In this document: one piece after another, positions 7,634-19,170 of the stretch
Numbering within the stretch: position 1 is the first letter of the stretch
How the letters are laid out: every line of letters begins with the position of its first letter
NCBI RefSeq assembly: GCF_902806455.1
Contig: NZ_CADCWQ010000001.1
Location: forward strand, 1,116,001 to 1,180,000
Source: Virgibacillus doumboii
GTDB lineage: Bacteria; Bacillota; Bacilli; Bacillales; Amphibacillaceae
DNA length: 64,000 nt
Direction: 5' to 3'
Notes under the pieces: model-generated
Told to the model about the DNA's origin: nothing
The model's database searches: none
Seen by the model: only the letters and a program-made list of their open reading frames with translations
Position numbers and translations under genes: made by a program

Positions 7634-9418
7634 ATGAGCGAGACAAAAGAAAAATTATTTAAAGGTGGAGCATTTTTAATTGAAGACCTTACTGGTGATG
7701 ATGTCATTACACCAGAGGATTTCACAGATGAACACAAAATGATTGCCAAAACGACTGAAGACTTTGTAGCTGGTGAAGTACTGCCAAAAGTTGAAAATCT
7801 GGAAAATCATGAATTCGAACATTCTGTGGACCTGTTGAAAAAGGCAGGGGAACTCGGCCTTTTAGGTGCTGATGTACCGGAAGAATACGGTGGTTTGAAT
7901 CTGGACAAAATCAGTTCATCACTGATTACTGAAAAATTCTCCCGTGCAGGTGGATTCTCGGTTACACATGGTGCACACGTTGGTATCGGTTCACTTCCGA
8001 TTGTATTCTTTGGTAACGGTGAGCAAAAAGAAAAATATCTTCCGAAGCTTGCTACCGGTGAATTACTGGCAGCTTATGCGCTGACAGAACCAAGCTCAGG
8101 TTCAGATGCACTTGGTGCCAAAACAACAGCAAAATTGAACGAAGCTGGGACACATTACATTTTAAATGGTGAAAAACAATGGATCACGAACTCAGCATTT
8201 GCAGATGTTTTCATCGTTTATGCAAAAATCGATGGTGAACATTTCTCTGCATTTATTGTTGAACGTGAATTTCCGGGTGTTTCTACAGGACCGGAAGAGG
8301 AAAAAATGGGTATTAAGAGCTCTTCAACTCGTACACTGGTCCTGGAAGATGCAGAAGTACCAGTTGAAAATCTGCTCGGTGAAAAAGGAAAAGGTCACAA
8401 AATTGCCTTCAACATTTTGAACGTTGGCCGTTATAAGCTGGCAATCGGTGGTGTTGGTGGATCCAAACGTTCAATCGAAGTTGCAACAAAATATGTGAAC
8501 GAACGTAAACAGTTCAATACACCAATTTCAAGTTTTAATCTGACAAAAGAAAAATTAGCTACAATGGCAGCAAGAACCTATGCCAATGAAAGTGCAGTTT
8601 ACCGTACTGTCGGGTTGTTCGAACAACGCATGGGTGCACTGACTGATGAGCAGTTGAAGGATGGTCGTGAAGTTGCAAAAGCGATTGCTGAATATCAAAT
8701 TGAGTGCTCAATGAACAAATATACTGCAACGGAATGCCTTGATTATGTTACAGATGAAGCTGTTCAGTTACACGGTGGATATGGCTTTATGGAAGAATAT
8801 GAAGTTGCACGTGCATACCGCGACTCCCGTATAAACCGTATTTTTGAAGGAACAAACGAAATTAACCGTTTGCTAGTTCCGGGAACATTGCTGAAAAAAG
8901 CGATGAAAGGTGAACTTCCATTGCTTCAGGAGGCACAGAAGCTGCAGGAAGAGCTCATGATGATGATGCCTGAAGAAGTTGGCGATGAAGCCCTTGAACA
9001 GGAAAAATACCTCTTGAAAAATGCGAAGAAAATGGTACTGCTTGGTGCCGGACTTGCTGCACAGAAATATATGCAGAAGCTGGAGAACGAACAGGAAATC
9101 CTTGTTAACCTTGCCGATATGACAGCAGAGGTTTATAACATGGAATCTGCAATTCTTCGTACTGAAAAAGCAATCAACAAAGATGGAGCAGAAAAGGCGA
9201 TGCAAAAACTTCTTTACACACAAGTGTATGTACAGGAAGCATTTAACCGTATTGAAGCAGATGCCAAAGAAACACTGATTGCTGTTGAAGAGGGTGATAC
9301 ATTACGGATGATGCTGTCATCACTGCGTAAATTGACCCGTCACACACCAACCAATGTTATTGCTAAAAAACGTGAGATTGCTGCGAAGATTATTGAAGAA
9401 GAAAAATACGTAATCTAA
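7634..9418 (+). CDS. fadE: FadE: acyl-CoA dehydrogenase
   Basis: The 594-aa flavoprotein introduces the first double bond in fatty-acyl-CoA. The N-terminal helical domain (about 30-140) is followed by the beta domain with AYALTEPSSGSDA and EKQWITNSAFADVF. The C-terminal helical domain carries ERKQFNTPISSF, the QLHGGYGFMEEYEVARAYRD block and RIFEGTNEINRLL, where the catalytic glutamate lies. An extra C-terminal region of about 180 residues is typical of this long FadE subgroup. Start ATG 7634 follows GGAAAGGA. It is the last gene of fadNAE, ended by a strong terminator. Confidence 0.95.
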   Translation: MSETKEKLFKGGAFLIEDLTGDDVITPEDFTDEHKMIAKTTEDFVAGEVLPKVENLENHEFEHSVDLLKKAGELGLLGADVPEEYGGLNLDKISSSLITEKFSRAGGFSVTHGAHVGIGSLPIVFFGNGEQKEKYLPKLATGELLAAYALTEPSSGSDALGAKTTAKLNEAGTHYILNGEKQWITNSAFADVFIVYAKIDGEHFSAFIVEREFPGVSTGPEEEKMGIKSSSTRTLVLEDAEVPVENLLGEKGKGHKIAFNILNVGRYKLAIGGVGGSKRSIEVATKYVNERKQFNTPISSFNLTKEKLATMAARTYANESAVYRTVGLFEQRMGALTDEQLKDGREVAKAIAEYQIECSMNKYTATECLDYVTDEAVQLHGGYGFMEEYEVARAYRDSRINRIFEGTNEINRLLVPGTLLKKAMKGELPLLQEAQKLQEELMMMMPEEVGDEALEQEKYLLKNAKKMVLLGAGLAAQKYMQKLENEQEILVNLADMTAEVYNMESAILRTEKAINKDGAEKAMQKLLYTQVYVQEAFNRIEADAKETLIAVEEGDTLRMMLSSLRKLTRHTPTNVIAKKREIAAKIIEEEKYVI

Positions 9419-9425
9419 TAAACTG

Positions 9426-9458
9426 CCACCCTCCTAATTTTTGCTGGAGGGTGGTTTT
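9426..9458 (+). terminator. Terminator after fadE
   Basis: CCACCCTCC (9426-9434) pairs with GGAGGGTGG (9446-9454) and is followed by TTTT. The left arm overlaps the last base of the convergent VanZ-like gene. Confidence 0.88.
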
Positions 9459-10000
9459 ATATGATTAATTATATATAGCGCTATTTTCGTACCAGTATAT
9501 CCGATAATAACACCTAGCGTGTTTAAGATCAGATCATCAATATCGAAACTTCGGGAAAGTAAACCTGACATTGAGAAAACAAGCTGTGTTGTCTCAATTG
9601 TAAGCGTGGAACCGAAACCTATCGTGATCATTTTTATAGGCGTTATTTTTTTATTAAGTAATACGAGCAAAATACCAAGTGGTATAAACACAATGATATT
9701 ACCAATCAGATTGATTATGGCAGTGGACATGTATCCGTGTGAAAATAAAAACAGGTAATCCTCAATCGTATCAAATGGTACAAGATTTACCCCTACCCAT
9801 TCACTGTGAATGACATGCCCGGACGGAAAAATGGTCAGATAAAGCAAACTTTCCAGGTAAATGATCCACAAAATACAAATGAGTTCTTTATAGTATTCTA
9901 TTTTTATACCCTTGCGCTGCAAAAAAGAATATCTTACAGGAATATAAAATATAAGGGATAGCAGGATGAAGTATATTGGCAAGGATTGAATATAATGCAT
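9434..10000 (-). CDS. VanZ-like family membrane protein
   Basis: The 188-aa protein has about five membrane segments and the VanZ-like signature: NLIGNIIVFIPLGILL, then TLTIETTQLVF and SFDIDDLILNTLGVIIGY. VanZ of enterococci gives low-level teicoplanin resistance; most relatives have no known role and nothing here points to an antibiotic cluster. A GGGGGAAAA ribosome site precedes the ATG. It is a single minus-strand gene between two plus-strand units. Confidence 0.8.
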   Translation of the reverse strand: MHYIQSLPIYFILLSLIFYIPVRYSFLQRKGIKIEYYKELICILWIIYLESLLYLTIFPSGHVIHSEWVGVNLVPFDTIEDYLFLFSHGYMSTAIINLIGNIIVFIPLGILLVLLNKKITPIKMITIGFGSTLTIETTQLVFSMSGLLSRSFDIDDLILNTLGVIIGYTGTKIALYIINHIKPPSSKN

Positions 10001-10209
10001 AATTTTCCCCCTAGTGTTTTTACGGCACTATTTTTCTTTATCGCATGGATGGAGTCTATATTTTTCCTTAATGGAAGAGATTACTGATTTATCGATTTGA
10101 CTCTTATTATAATATATCAGTTAAAAAAGAGTTTGTAATTTCATCGACTATGCTTCGGTTTATTTGCTATAATAAAGGCAGGGAATAAAACTGTTAAGGA
10201 GGGGTGCAC

Positions 10210-10566
10210 ATGCCATTAACATTTTATTGGTATCCAAATTGCGGTACCTGCAAAAAGGCGAAGAAGTGGTTGGACGAACATGAAATTGATTATACCGATA
10301 TACATATTGTAAATGAACCGCCTGCAAAGGATCAGCTATTGGATTTTATTGAAAAAAGTGAACTTCCTGCAAAAAAGTTTTTCAATACAAGTGGAAAGAA
10401 ATATCGTGAATTGAACATCAAAGAAAAAATTAACGATGCGAGTACCGAGGAAATGGCTGAAATTCTGGCATCTGACGGCATGCTGATAAAACGGCCGATT
10501 GTAACGGACGGAGAAAAAGTTACTGTCGGATTTAAGGAAGAAACATTCAATGAAAAATGGCTGTAA
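10210..10566 (+). CDS. yusI: ArsC/Spx-family thiol protein YusI
   Basis: The 118-aa protein belongs to the arsenate reductase (ArsC/Spx/MgsR) family with a thioredoxin-like fold. The redox motif is Cys11-Gly-Thr-Cys14 (PNCGTCKKAKKWL), and KRPIVTDG near the C-terminus is the family's cis-Pro region. It could be a thiol reductase or a regulator; its function is not established. I chose ATG 10210 because the ribosome site AAGGAGGGG (10196-10204) overlaps the alternative GTG at 10204. The order yusI-gcvH-yusF-yusE-met matches B. subtilis. Confidence 0.85.
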   Translation: MPLTFYWYPNCGTCKKAKKWLDEHEIDYTDIHIVNEPPAKDQLLDFIEKSELPAKKFFNTSGKKYRELNIKEKINDASTEEMAEILASDGMLIKRPIVTDGEKVTVGFKEETFNEKWL

Positions 10567-10642
10567 AAATAAGTTGAAATACTAGTAATACGTATTGATA
10601 CTTAGTATATTTATAATGCAAATAATTAACGGAGGGATTTCA

Positions 10643-11026
10643 ATGAGCTTGCCAAAAGACTTGTTATATTCTGAGGAACATGAATGGGTTAAAAAAGAGG
10701 GAGACAAGGTACGAATCGGCATCACTGATTTTGCACAGGATGAACTGGGAGACATCGTATTTGTTGAACTTCCTGAAGAAGGCGATGAAGTTGAAGTAGA
10801 TGAGCCATTTGGAAGTGTCGAATCGGTAAAAACAGTTTCTGAATTGTACGCACCAATCAGTGGAAAAGTTGTGGAAATCAATGAAGAGCTGGAGGACAGC
10901 CCCGAATTTGTTAACGAATCTCCTTACGAAAAAGCATGGATGGTTGTTTTGGAGCCTTCCGATGATTCTGAACTTGATAAACTGTTATCCGCTGAACAAT
11001 ACGAAGACGTAATTAAAGAAGATTAA
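10643..11026 (+). CDS. gcvH: Glycine cleavage system H protein
   Basis: The 127-aa lipoyl carrier shuttles the aminomethyl group in the glycine cleavage complex. In Bacillus it also acts as the lipoyl relay for LipL-dependent lipoylation of other enzymes. The lipoylated residue is Lys63 in [11 protein letters not shown], and the N-terminal YSEEHEWVK is diagnostic. ATG 10643 follows GGAGGG and gives the canonical start; the open frame extends 16 codons upstream without a ribosome site. No gcvT or gcvP genes lie nearby, as in other Bacilli. Confidence 0.95.
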   Translation: MSLPKDLLYSEEHEWVKKEGDKVRIGITDFAQDELGDIVFVELPEEGDEVEVDEPFGSVESVKTVSELYAPISGKVVEINEELEDSPEFVNESPYEKAWMVVLEPSDDSELDKLLSAEQYEDVIKED

Positions 11027-11032
11027 TCATTT

Positions 11033-11069
11033 AGCTGACTTGTCTCTATCGGGGAAAGTCAGCTTTTTA
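11033..11069 (+). terminator. Terminator after gcvH
   Basis: AGCTGACTT (11033-11041) pairs with AAGTCAGCT (11056-11064) and is followed by a T-run. Confidence 0.88.
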
Positions 11070-11228
11070 TAATGGTGGATTGATGCGGAAATTTTTTCTG
11101 CTGACTATGCTGTATACGCCTCGAAAAACCTTATAATACTTTACAATGGTTAGAACATACGAATAGTAGTATAATGAAAAATATTGTATTTCATTCAAAA
11201 GCTTTTACCGCTAAGGAGTGCAATACGG

Positions 11229-11582
11229 ATGACACAGGAGTCAGAAAAAGTTATTATTGTTGAGGGATTGACTGATAAAAAGCAAGTCCGAAAAGTGATA
11301 ACGGATGACGCCGAGGTAATATGTACAAACGGAACACTTGGTGTCGAAAAGTTTGATGAACTATTGGAAACGTATGACCTGGATAACAGAGATGTCTATA
11401 TACTGGTTGATGAGGATAGTTCAGGAATTAAACTGCGTAAACAATTGAGACGGGAGCTGCCGCATGCGGAGCATATTTATGTGAGCAGTGAATATCGGGA
11501 AGTGGCAACAACTCCTGAACATGTTCTCGCAACAACGCTGGCAGGCAAGCGAATTGAGGTTAATCCTATATTTTTAATCTAG
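11229..11582 (+). CDS. yusF: Small Toprim-domain protein YusF
   Basis: The 117-aa protein consists almost entirely of a Toprim domain: VIIVEGLTDKKQV carries the catalytic Glu, and YILVDEDSSGIKLRKQL carries the acidic DxD-like pair. Toprim folds bind Mg2+ for nucleic-acid phosphotransfer in primases, topoisomerases and RNase M5; the substrate of this stand-alone version is unknown. ATG 11229 follows AAGGAG at a spacing of ten; an upstream in-frame start at 11184 has no ribosome site. The next gene begins within 11 bases. Confidence 0.82.
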   Translation: MTQESEKVIIVEGLTDKKQVRKVITDDAEVICTNGTLGVEKFDELLETYDLDNRDVYILVDEDSSGIKLRKQLRRELPHAEHIYVSSEYREVATTPEHVLATTLAGKRIEVNPIFLI

Positions 11583-11592
11583 GGTGATTTCT

Positions 11593-11907
11593 TTGCAACA
11601 AGTAACAGAAAGAACATTGGAACAAGATCATTATTTATTATACATTTATACACCATTCTGCGGTACATGCGCGTTGGCCAGAACGATGCTGGATAAAATT
11701 GAATCCGTTCATGGTGAGAGTATTTTTTACGAGATGAATGCCTCGCTTAATCCAGAGTTTATGCAGGAAAATAAAATAGAAAGTGTACCCTGTTTGTTAA
11801 TTAAAGATGGTAATGAAATTAAAGAAAAGGTCTATGCATTCAAGTCCATTCCAAATATTTACAGCTATTTACTGGAATATGAACCAGCGTTGTTTGTTGA
11901 AAAATAA
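11593..11907 (+). CDS. yusE: Thioredoxin-like protein YusE
   Basis: The 104-aa protein has a thioredoxin fold with the active-site pair Cys23-Gly-Thr-Cys26 (YTPFCGTCALARTML) and the cis-proline loop ESVPCLLIKDG. A thiol-disulfide role is likely, but its partner is unknown. I chose TTG 11593 because AGGGTGA (11581-11587), overlapping the yusF stop, is correctly spaced for it; the GTG at 11584 is too close to that site. It is probably co-transcribed with yusF. Confidence 0.82.
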   Translation: MQQVTERTLEQDHYLLYIYTPFCGTCALARTMLDKIESVHGESIFYEMNASLNPEFMQENKIESVPCLLIKDGNEIKEKVYAFKSIPNIYSYLLEYEPALFVEK

Positions 11908-11910
11908 TGA

Positions 11911-11939
11911 TTGACATGTCGAAATAAGCGTGCTATTAT
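11911..11939 (+). promoter_or_regulatory. Sigma-A promoter of the met operon
   Basis: TTGACA (11911-11916) and TATTAT (11934-11939) are separated by 17 bases, directly upstream of the SAM riboswitch. Confidence 0.85.
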
Positions 11940-11972
11940 CTAGATTATCGATTTTAAATTAAATAAATTTTA

Positions 11973-12085
11973 TCTCTTATCGTGAGCGGTGGAGGGGCTG
12001 GCCCTATGAGACCGCGGCAACCTCAAATGTATTTTATTTGAAAGGTGCCAATTCCTGCAAAGCAATTGCTTTGACAGATAAGGGA
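11973..12085 (+). promoter_or_regulatory. SAM-I riboswitch (S-box)
   Basis: The S-box landmarks are in order: CTCTTATC, GTGGAGGG, a CTGGCCCTATGA stem, ACCGCGGCAACC, then GGTGCCAATTCCTGC, and AGATAAGG closing the P1 helix. An anti-terminator segment (AACGTGAAGAC, from about 12084) and a terminator follow. SAM binding stabilises the terminator and shuts off the methionine transporter. Confidence 0.96.
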
Positions 12086-12107
12086 ACGTGAAGACTACAT
12101 ATATTTA

Positions 12108-12140
12108 CGTCTTTCTGTTCTCTTACAGAAGGGCGTTTTT
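12108..12140 (+). terminator. Riboswitch-controlled terminator upstream of metN
   Basis: CGTCTTTCTGT (12108-12118) pairs with ACAGAAGGGCG (12125-12135), including wobble pairs, and is followed by TTTTT. The left arm can instead pair with GAAGAC near 12090, the expected anti-terminator. Confidence 0.88.
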
Positions 12141-12182
12141 CTTATTTAATTGGATATATTAGTGAGTGAAGGAGGAGTACTT

Positions 12183-13214
12183 GTGATTTCGATAGAGGGT
12201 TTACGTAAAGTATTCACATCAAATAATAATGACATTACAGCGGTTGACGATTTAACCCTTGATATAAAAGAAGGTGAAATATTCGGTGTCATTGGTTACA
12301 GTGGTGCCGGAAAAAGTACGTTTGTCAGATTGCTGAATCGGCTGGAAGAACCAACCGATGGGCGAATTGTTATCGACGAGCAGGAGATTACAGCTTTAAA
12401 TACCAAGCAGCTGCGTGTTGCCCGTCAGGAAATCGGGATGATTTTTCAGCATTTTAATTTACTTTGGTCACGAACGGTGAAGGATAATATTGCATTTCCC
12501 CTTGAAATTGCCGGAGTTCCCAAGAGTGAACGGGAGCAACGGGTTCAGGAGTTAATTGAACTTGTCGGACTTGCTGGGAGAGAAAACGCCTATCCATCAC
12601 AGTTGAGCGGTGGTCAAAAACAACGGGTAGGCATCGCCAGGGCACTTGCCAACAAACCGAAAGTGCTCCTTTGTGATGAAGCAACATCTGCACTTGATCC
12701 GGAAACTACAAATGCCATATTGGATCTTCTGGTATCCATTAACGAAAGACTTGGGTTGACAGTTATACTGATTACCCACGAAATGCATGTTATCCGGAAG
12801 ATTTGTAAGCAGGTTGCAGTGATGGAAGAAGGACGAATCGTTGAACAGGGTGATGTGCTTGAGGTGTTTTTACGCCCGAAGCAACCCGTTACAAAGAAAT
12901 TTGTCCAGCAGGTAATGGGATCTGATGATGAGGACGAAGATATTGCACATTTAATTGATAACTATAGCAGTGGTAAAATTATTCGCCTTCATTTCATCGG
13001 AGAGACAACCAACCAGGCTTTAATTAGTGAAGTTGCCAAAAAATTCGCTATTGATATTAACATTCTTCAGGGTAAAATAACGCAAACACAGCATGGTACT
13101 TACGGAACATTATTTGTTCAGGTTGATGGTGATCTGAAAGAAATTGATAACGCCATTGATTATATAACAAATGAAACGTCGGTAGAAGTGGAGGTGGTCC
13201 GTGATGCTGACTGA
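12183..13214 (+). CDS. metN: MetN: methionine ABC transporter ATP-binding protein
   Basis: The 343-aa ATPase powers methionine uptake. It carries Walker A GYSGAGKST, the signature LSGGQKQRV, Walker B VLLCDEATSALD and the H-loop LITHEM. The C-terminal NIL domain (about 260-340) is the methionine sensor that causes trans-inhibition in E. coli MetN. GTG 12183 follows GGAGGAG; the upstream in-frame extension to 12150 overlaps this ribosome site. It overlaps metP by 11 bases. Confidence 0.95.
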   Translation: MISIEGLRKVFTSNNNDITAVDDLTLDIKEGEIFGVIGYSGAGKSTFVRLLNRLEEPTDGRIVIDEQEITALNTKQLRVARQEIGMIFQHFNLLWSRTVKDNIAFPLEIAGVPKSEREQRVQELIELVGLAGRENAYPSQLSGGQKQRVGIARALANKPKVLLCDEATSALDPETTNAILDLLVSINERLGLTVILITHEMHVIRKICKQVAVMEEGRIVEQGDVLEVFLRPKQPVTKKFVQQVMGSDDEDEDIAHLIDNYSSGKIIRLHFIGETTNQALISEVAKKFAIDINILQGKITQTQHGTYGTLFVQVDGDLKEIDNAIDYITNETSVEVEVVRDAD

Positions 13215-13872
13215 GCTGTTCCCCAATTTGGACATGCAGGACTTATGGGTATCGACATATGAAACATTTTATATGACCATCATAGCTCTTATCGGAACAT
13301 TTATATTTGGAATACTGTTGGGATTACTTCTGTATCTGACAATGAAGGGGGGAATCTGGCAAAATAAGTTTCTGAACTTTGTTGTTGCAACAATTGTAAA
13401 CGTCTTTCGGGCAATCCCGTTTATCATTTTAATTCTGCTGCTCTTTCCGTTTACCGAATTTTTAATTGGTACCATTCGCGGACCAAATGCAGCACTGCCG
13501 GCATTGATAATTGGAGCGGCACCCTTTTACGGTCGGCTGGTTGAGATTGCTTTAAAGGAAGTTGATAAAGGAGTAATTGAAGCGGCGAAGTCAATGGGCG
13601 CAAAAACCAGGACCATTATTTTCCGGGTACTGCTGCCTGAGTCCATGCCAGCACTTATATCTGGTCTGACCGTTACCGCAATTGCCCTGATAGGTTATAC
13701 TGCTATGGCTGGTGTTATTGGTGCCGGCGGACTGGGCAACTATGCATACTTCTTTGGGTTCCAGCGACGCGAGTTTGATGTTGTGTTTGTTTGTACCATA
13801 TTTATTGTAATTATTGTGTTTATTTTCCAATTCATTGGTGACTTTATCTCCAATAAATTAGACAAAAGATAA
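13204..13872 (+). CDS. metP: MetP: methionine ABC transporter permease
   Basis: The 222-aa inner-membrane permease has about five membrane segments and the ABC-permease EAA loop (EAAKSMGAKTRTIIFRVLLPE) that contacts MetN. The AIPFIILILLLFPFTE segment is typical of the MetI/MetP family. ATG 13204, eight bases after GGAGGT, is preferred to the adjacent GTG at 13201. It lies between metN and metQ in one operon. Confidence 0.94.
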   Translation: MLTELFPNLDMQDLWVSTYETFYMTIIALIGTFIFGILLGLLLYLTMKGGIWQNKFLNFVVATIVNVFRAIPFIILILLLFPFTEFLIGTIRGPNAALPALIIGAAPFYGRLVEIALKEVDKGVIEAAKSMGAKTRTIIFRVLLPESMPALISGLTVTAIALIGYTAMAGVIGAGGLGNYAYFFGFQRREFDVVFVCTIFIVIIVFIFQFIGDFISNKLDKR

Positions 13873-13889
13873 AAAAGGAGCGAGATTAA

Positions 13890-14714
13890 ATGAAAAAGAT
13901 ATTGGCATTCATATCTGTATTAATTGTATTACTGTTGGCAGCCTGTGGTGGTTCAGGCGAAGGGAGCTCGGATAGTACGGAAATAAAAGTTGGTGCTTCG
14001 AGTACGCCGCATGCTGTGATTTTAGAGGAAGCAAAACCAATTCTGGAGGAAAAAGGAATTACGTTAAAGATTGAAGAATACCAGGATTATGTTCTGCCGA
14101 ATGAAGCCCTTGCAGATGGTGACCTAGATGCAAATTATTTCCAGCATATTCCGTATTTAAATGACCAGATCGAGAAAGCGGGGTATAATTTTACGCACCT
14201 TGGAGGAATTCATATTGAACCTATGGGAATCTACTCCAAATCGATTAAAAGTATTGATGAAGTACCAGAGGGAACGGAAGTGCTGATGAGCCGTTCTGTT
14301 GCTGACCATGGCCGTGTGCTGTCATTACTGGAACGCGAAGGCCTGATTAAACTTGATGAAGACGTTAAAAAGGTCGAAGCAACACCCGATGATATTGTGA
14401 AAAACCCGAAAAATTTAACGTTCTCATATGACTATGATCCGGCATTTTTACCTGAGTTGTATAATTCGGAAGAGGATACACTCGTAGCGATTAACACAAA
14501 CTATGCCATTCAGGCTGATTTAAACCCAATGGAGGATGCGTTGACCATTGAAGGTGAAGAGTCACCATATGTTAACGTCGTCGCTGTGAAAAAAGAAAAT
14601 AAAGATAATGAAGCATTGAATACATTGGTTGATGTGCTGCACTCAGAGGAAATCCAAAACTTCATTTTAGAAGAATTTGAAGGTGCAGTTGTTCCGGTTG
14701 ACGGAACTAAATGA
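13890..14714 (+). CDS. metQ: MetQ: methionine-binding lipoprotein
   Basis: The 274-aa NlpA/MetQ lipoprotein presents methionine to MetNP. A signal peptide ends in LLAAC (lipidated Cys, about residue 19). The mature part has the family signature VGASSTPHAVILE, ALADGDLDANYFQHIPYL and NYAIQADLNP. AAAGGAGCG precedes the ATG, 17 bases after metP. No strong terminator follows; the weak AGCAAT/ATTGCT pair near 14753 lacks a T-run. Confidence 0.95.
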   Translation: MKKILAFISVLIVLLLAACGGSGEGSSDSTEIKVGASSTPHAVILEEAKPILEEKGITLKIEEYQDYVLPNEALADGDLDANYFQHIPYLNDQIEKAGYNFTHLGGIHIEPMGIYSKSIKSIDEVPEGTEVLMSRSVADHGRVLSLLEREGLIKLDEDVKKVEATPDDIVKNPKNLTFSYDYDPAFLPELYNSEEDTLVAINTNYAIQADLNPMEDALTIEGEESPYVNVVAVKKENKDNEALNTLVDVLHSEEIQNFILEEFEGAVVPVDGTK

Positions 14715-14833
14715 GCTTTTCTTGACGAATTTTAAGGATTTTACAGCAATCAGCAGGAAATTGCTCTATGATTAAAGGAATAGTTGCTAAGTATTTTTAA
14801 CACTTTTAAACATTATCCCTTTCGATTTAAAAC

Positions 14834-14859
14834 GTTTAAATCCGCTTTGTCGTGGGAAC
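14834..14859 (+). promoter_or_regulatory. Possible sigma-B type promoter
   Basis: GTTTAA (14834-14839) and GGGAAC (14854-14859) are separated by 14 bases, resembling the general-stress consensus GTTTAA-N12-15-GGGWAW with one mismatch. It points at the 56-codon frame at 14929. It is a pattern match only. Confidence 0.35.
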
Positions 14860-14928
14860 CGTTCCTGTGATACGCTAAGTATCGTAAACAAATCGAAAGG
14901 ATGATTCACTATTTATAGTGGCATAAAG

Positions 14929-15099
14929 ATGAATTACACTCCTGAAATGGAGAAAGCAATGCAGCAATCGCATAAGATTGGATTTGCAGAATACGAACGA
15001 AAGCTGGAAAATCGCATTGCAGTCGAAAAGAGACGACAAAAGGATTATGAACAGTGTAAACACATGGTAGCTGAACTTGACAGTCAACTTCATAAATAG
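14929..15099 (+). CDS. Hypothetical 56-aa charged protein
   Basis: The frame encodes 56 residues, starting MNYTPEMEKAMQQSHK and ending AELDSQLHK. It is strongly charged, predicted helical and possibly a short coiled coil, with no membrane segment. It has its own terminator (15112-15149) and a possible sigma-B promoter. The ribosome site for ATG 14929 is weak. The good GAAAGG site upstream instead serves a five-codon mini-frame (ATG 14901), so coupled translation or a rare start at 14911 is possible. I do not recognise the family. Confidence 0.5.
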   Translation: MNYTPEMEKAMQQSHKIGFAEYERKLENRIAVEKRRQKDYEQCKHMVAELDSQLHK

Positions 15100-15111
15100 A
15101 TATACAAAAGG

Positions 15112-15149
15112 ATGCTGGTGCTCAGATTGGGTGCCAGCATTTCATTTTG
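15112..15149 (+). terminator. Terminator after the 56-aa gene
   Basis: ATGCTGG (15112-15118) pairs with CCAGCAT (15134-15140), followed by a T-rich stretch. It insulates the suf operon. Confidence 0.7.
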
Positions 15150-15352
15150 AAATTTAGAAAACAGCCATATATAATAATGTAGAAATACGGATATTTTCAG
15201 AAGAAAACAACAAATTATTTAACCACGTAACTACAGTATGAAAGAGTTGATAATAAATTCGAAATGCTTTAAGATTATAATGAGAATAGATTGAGAATGG
15301 ATGTAATATCCATTTTAAAAAAAGCACAATAAAAGTAATTGGAGGTATCGAC

Positions 15353-16138
15353 ATGGCAGGATCTACGCTAGAAATCAAAAATCTTCATGTTCAGATTGAA
15401 GGTAACGAGATATTAAAAGGTGTAAACCTTACGATAAAGGGTGGCGAGTTCCATGCAGTAATGGGACCAAATGGTACTGGTAAATCAACATTGGCTTCAG
15501 CTATCATGGGTCATCCAAAATTCGAAATCACTGAAGGAGAAGTAATTCTCGATGGTGAGGACGTTCTGGAAATGGAAGTTGATGAGCGTGCACGTGCAGG
15601 CCTGTTCCTTGGTATGCAGTATCCAAGTGAAATCAGCGGTGTAACAACATCTGATTTCCTCCGTTCATCCATTAACGCGCGCCGTGAGGAAGGCGATGAA
15701 ATTTCTTTGATGAAGTTCATTAAAGAAATGGACAGCGTACTGGATTTTCTGGAAATTGACAAAAACATGGCACAACGCTATTTGAATGAAGGATTCTCGG
15801 GCGGGGAGAAAAAACGTAATGAGATCCTTCAATTAATGCTAATTAAACCGGAAATTGCCATTTTGGATGAAATTGACTCCGGATTGGATATTGACGCATT
15901 GAAAGTAGTTTCTAAAGGAATAAATAAGCTGCGTGATGAAAACTTCGGTTGCCTGATTATTACACACTATCAGCGTCTGTTGAACTATATCACTCCGGAT
16001 AAAGTGCATGTCATGATGCAGGGACGTGTTGTTAAATCTGGTGGACCTGAACTGGCACAGCGCCTTGAATCAGAGGGGTATGACTGGATCAAAGAAGAGC
16101 TTGGCATTGAAGATGAAACAGTTGAACAAAAAGCGTAA
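15353..16138 (+). CDS. sufC: SufC: Fe-S assembly ATPase
   Basis: The 261-aa ABC-type ATPase binds SufB and SufD in the cytosolic SufBCD scaffold that assembles iron-sulfur clusters. It carries Walker A MGPNGTGKST, the signature GFSGGEKKRNEI, Walker B IAILDEIDSGLD and the H-loop ITHYQR. A GGAGGT ribosome site precedes the ATG. The 200-base leader has a TATAAT at 15276-15281 without a good -35, twin TGAGAAT repeats, and a small hairpin (15296-15314). It is the first gene of sufCDSUB, the B. subtilis order. Confidence 0.96.
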   Translation: MAGSTLEIKNLHVQIEGNEILKGVNLTIKGGEFHAVMGPNGTGKSTLASAIMGHPKFEITEGEVILDGEDVLEMEVDERARAGLFLGMQYPSEISGVTTSDFLRSSINARREEGDEISLMKFIKEMDSVLDFLEIDKNMAQRYLNEGFSGGEKKRNEILQLMLIKPEIAILDEIDSGLDIDALKVVSKGINKLRDENFGCLIITHYQRLLNYITPDKVHVMMQGRVVKSGGPELAQRLESEGYDWIKEELGIEDETVEQKA

Positions 16139-16156
16139 AAAGTTAGGAGGGGTAAA

Positions 16157-19108
<2,952 letters not shown>

Positions 19109-19170
19109 AAGGAATACTGTGTGAAACAGTTTAGGAATATAAGTACGAACACTATAAGGAGGTATTCAGC

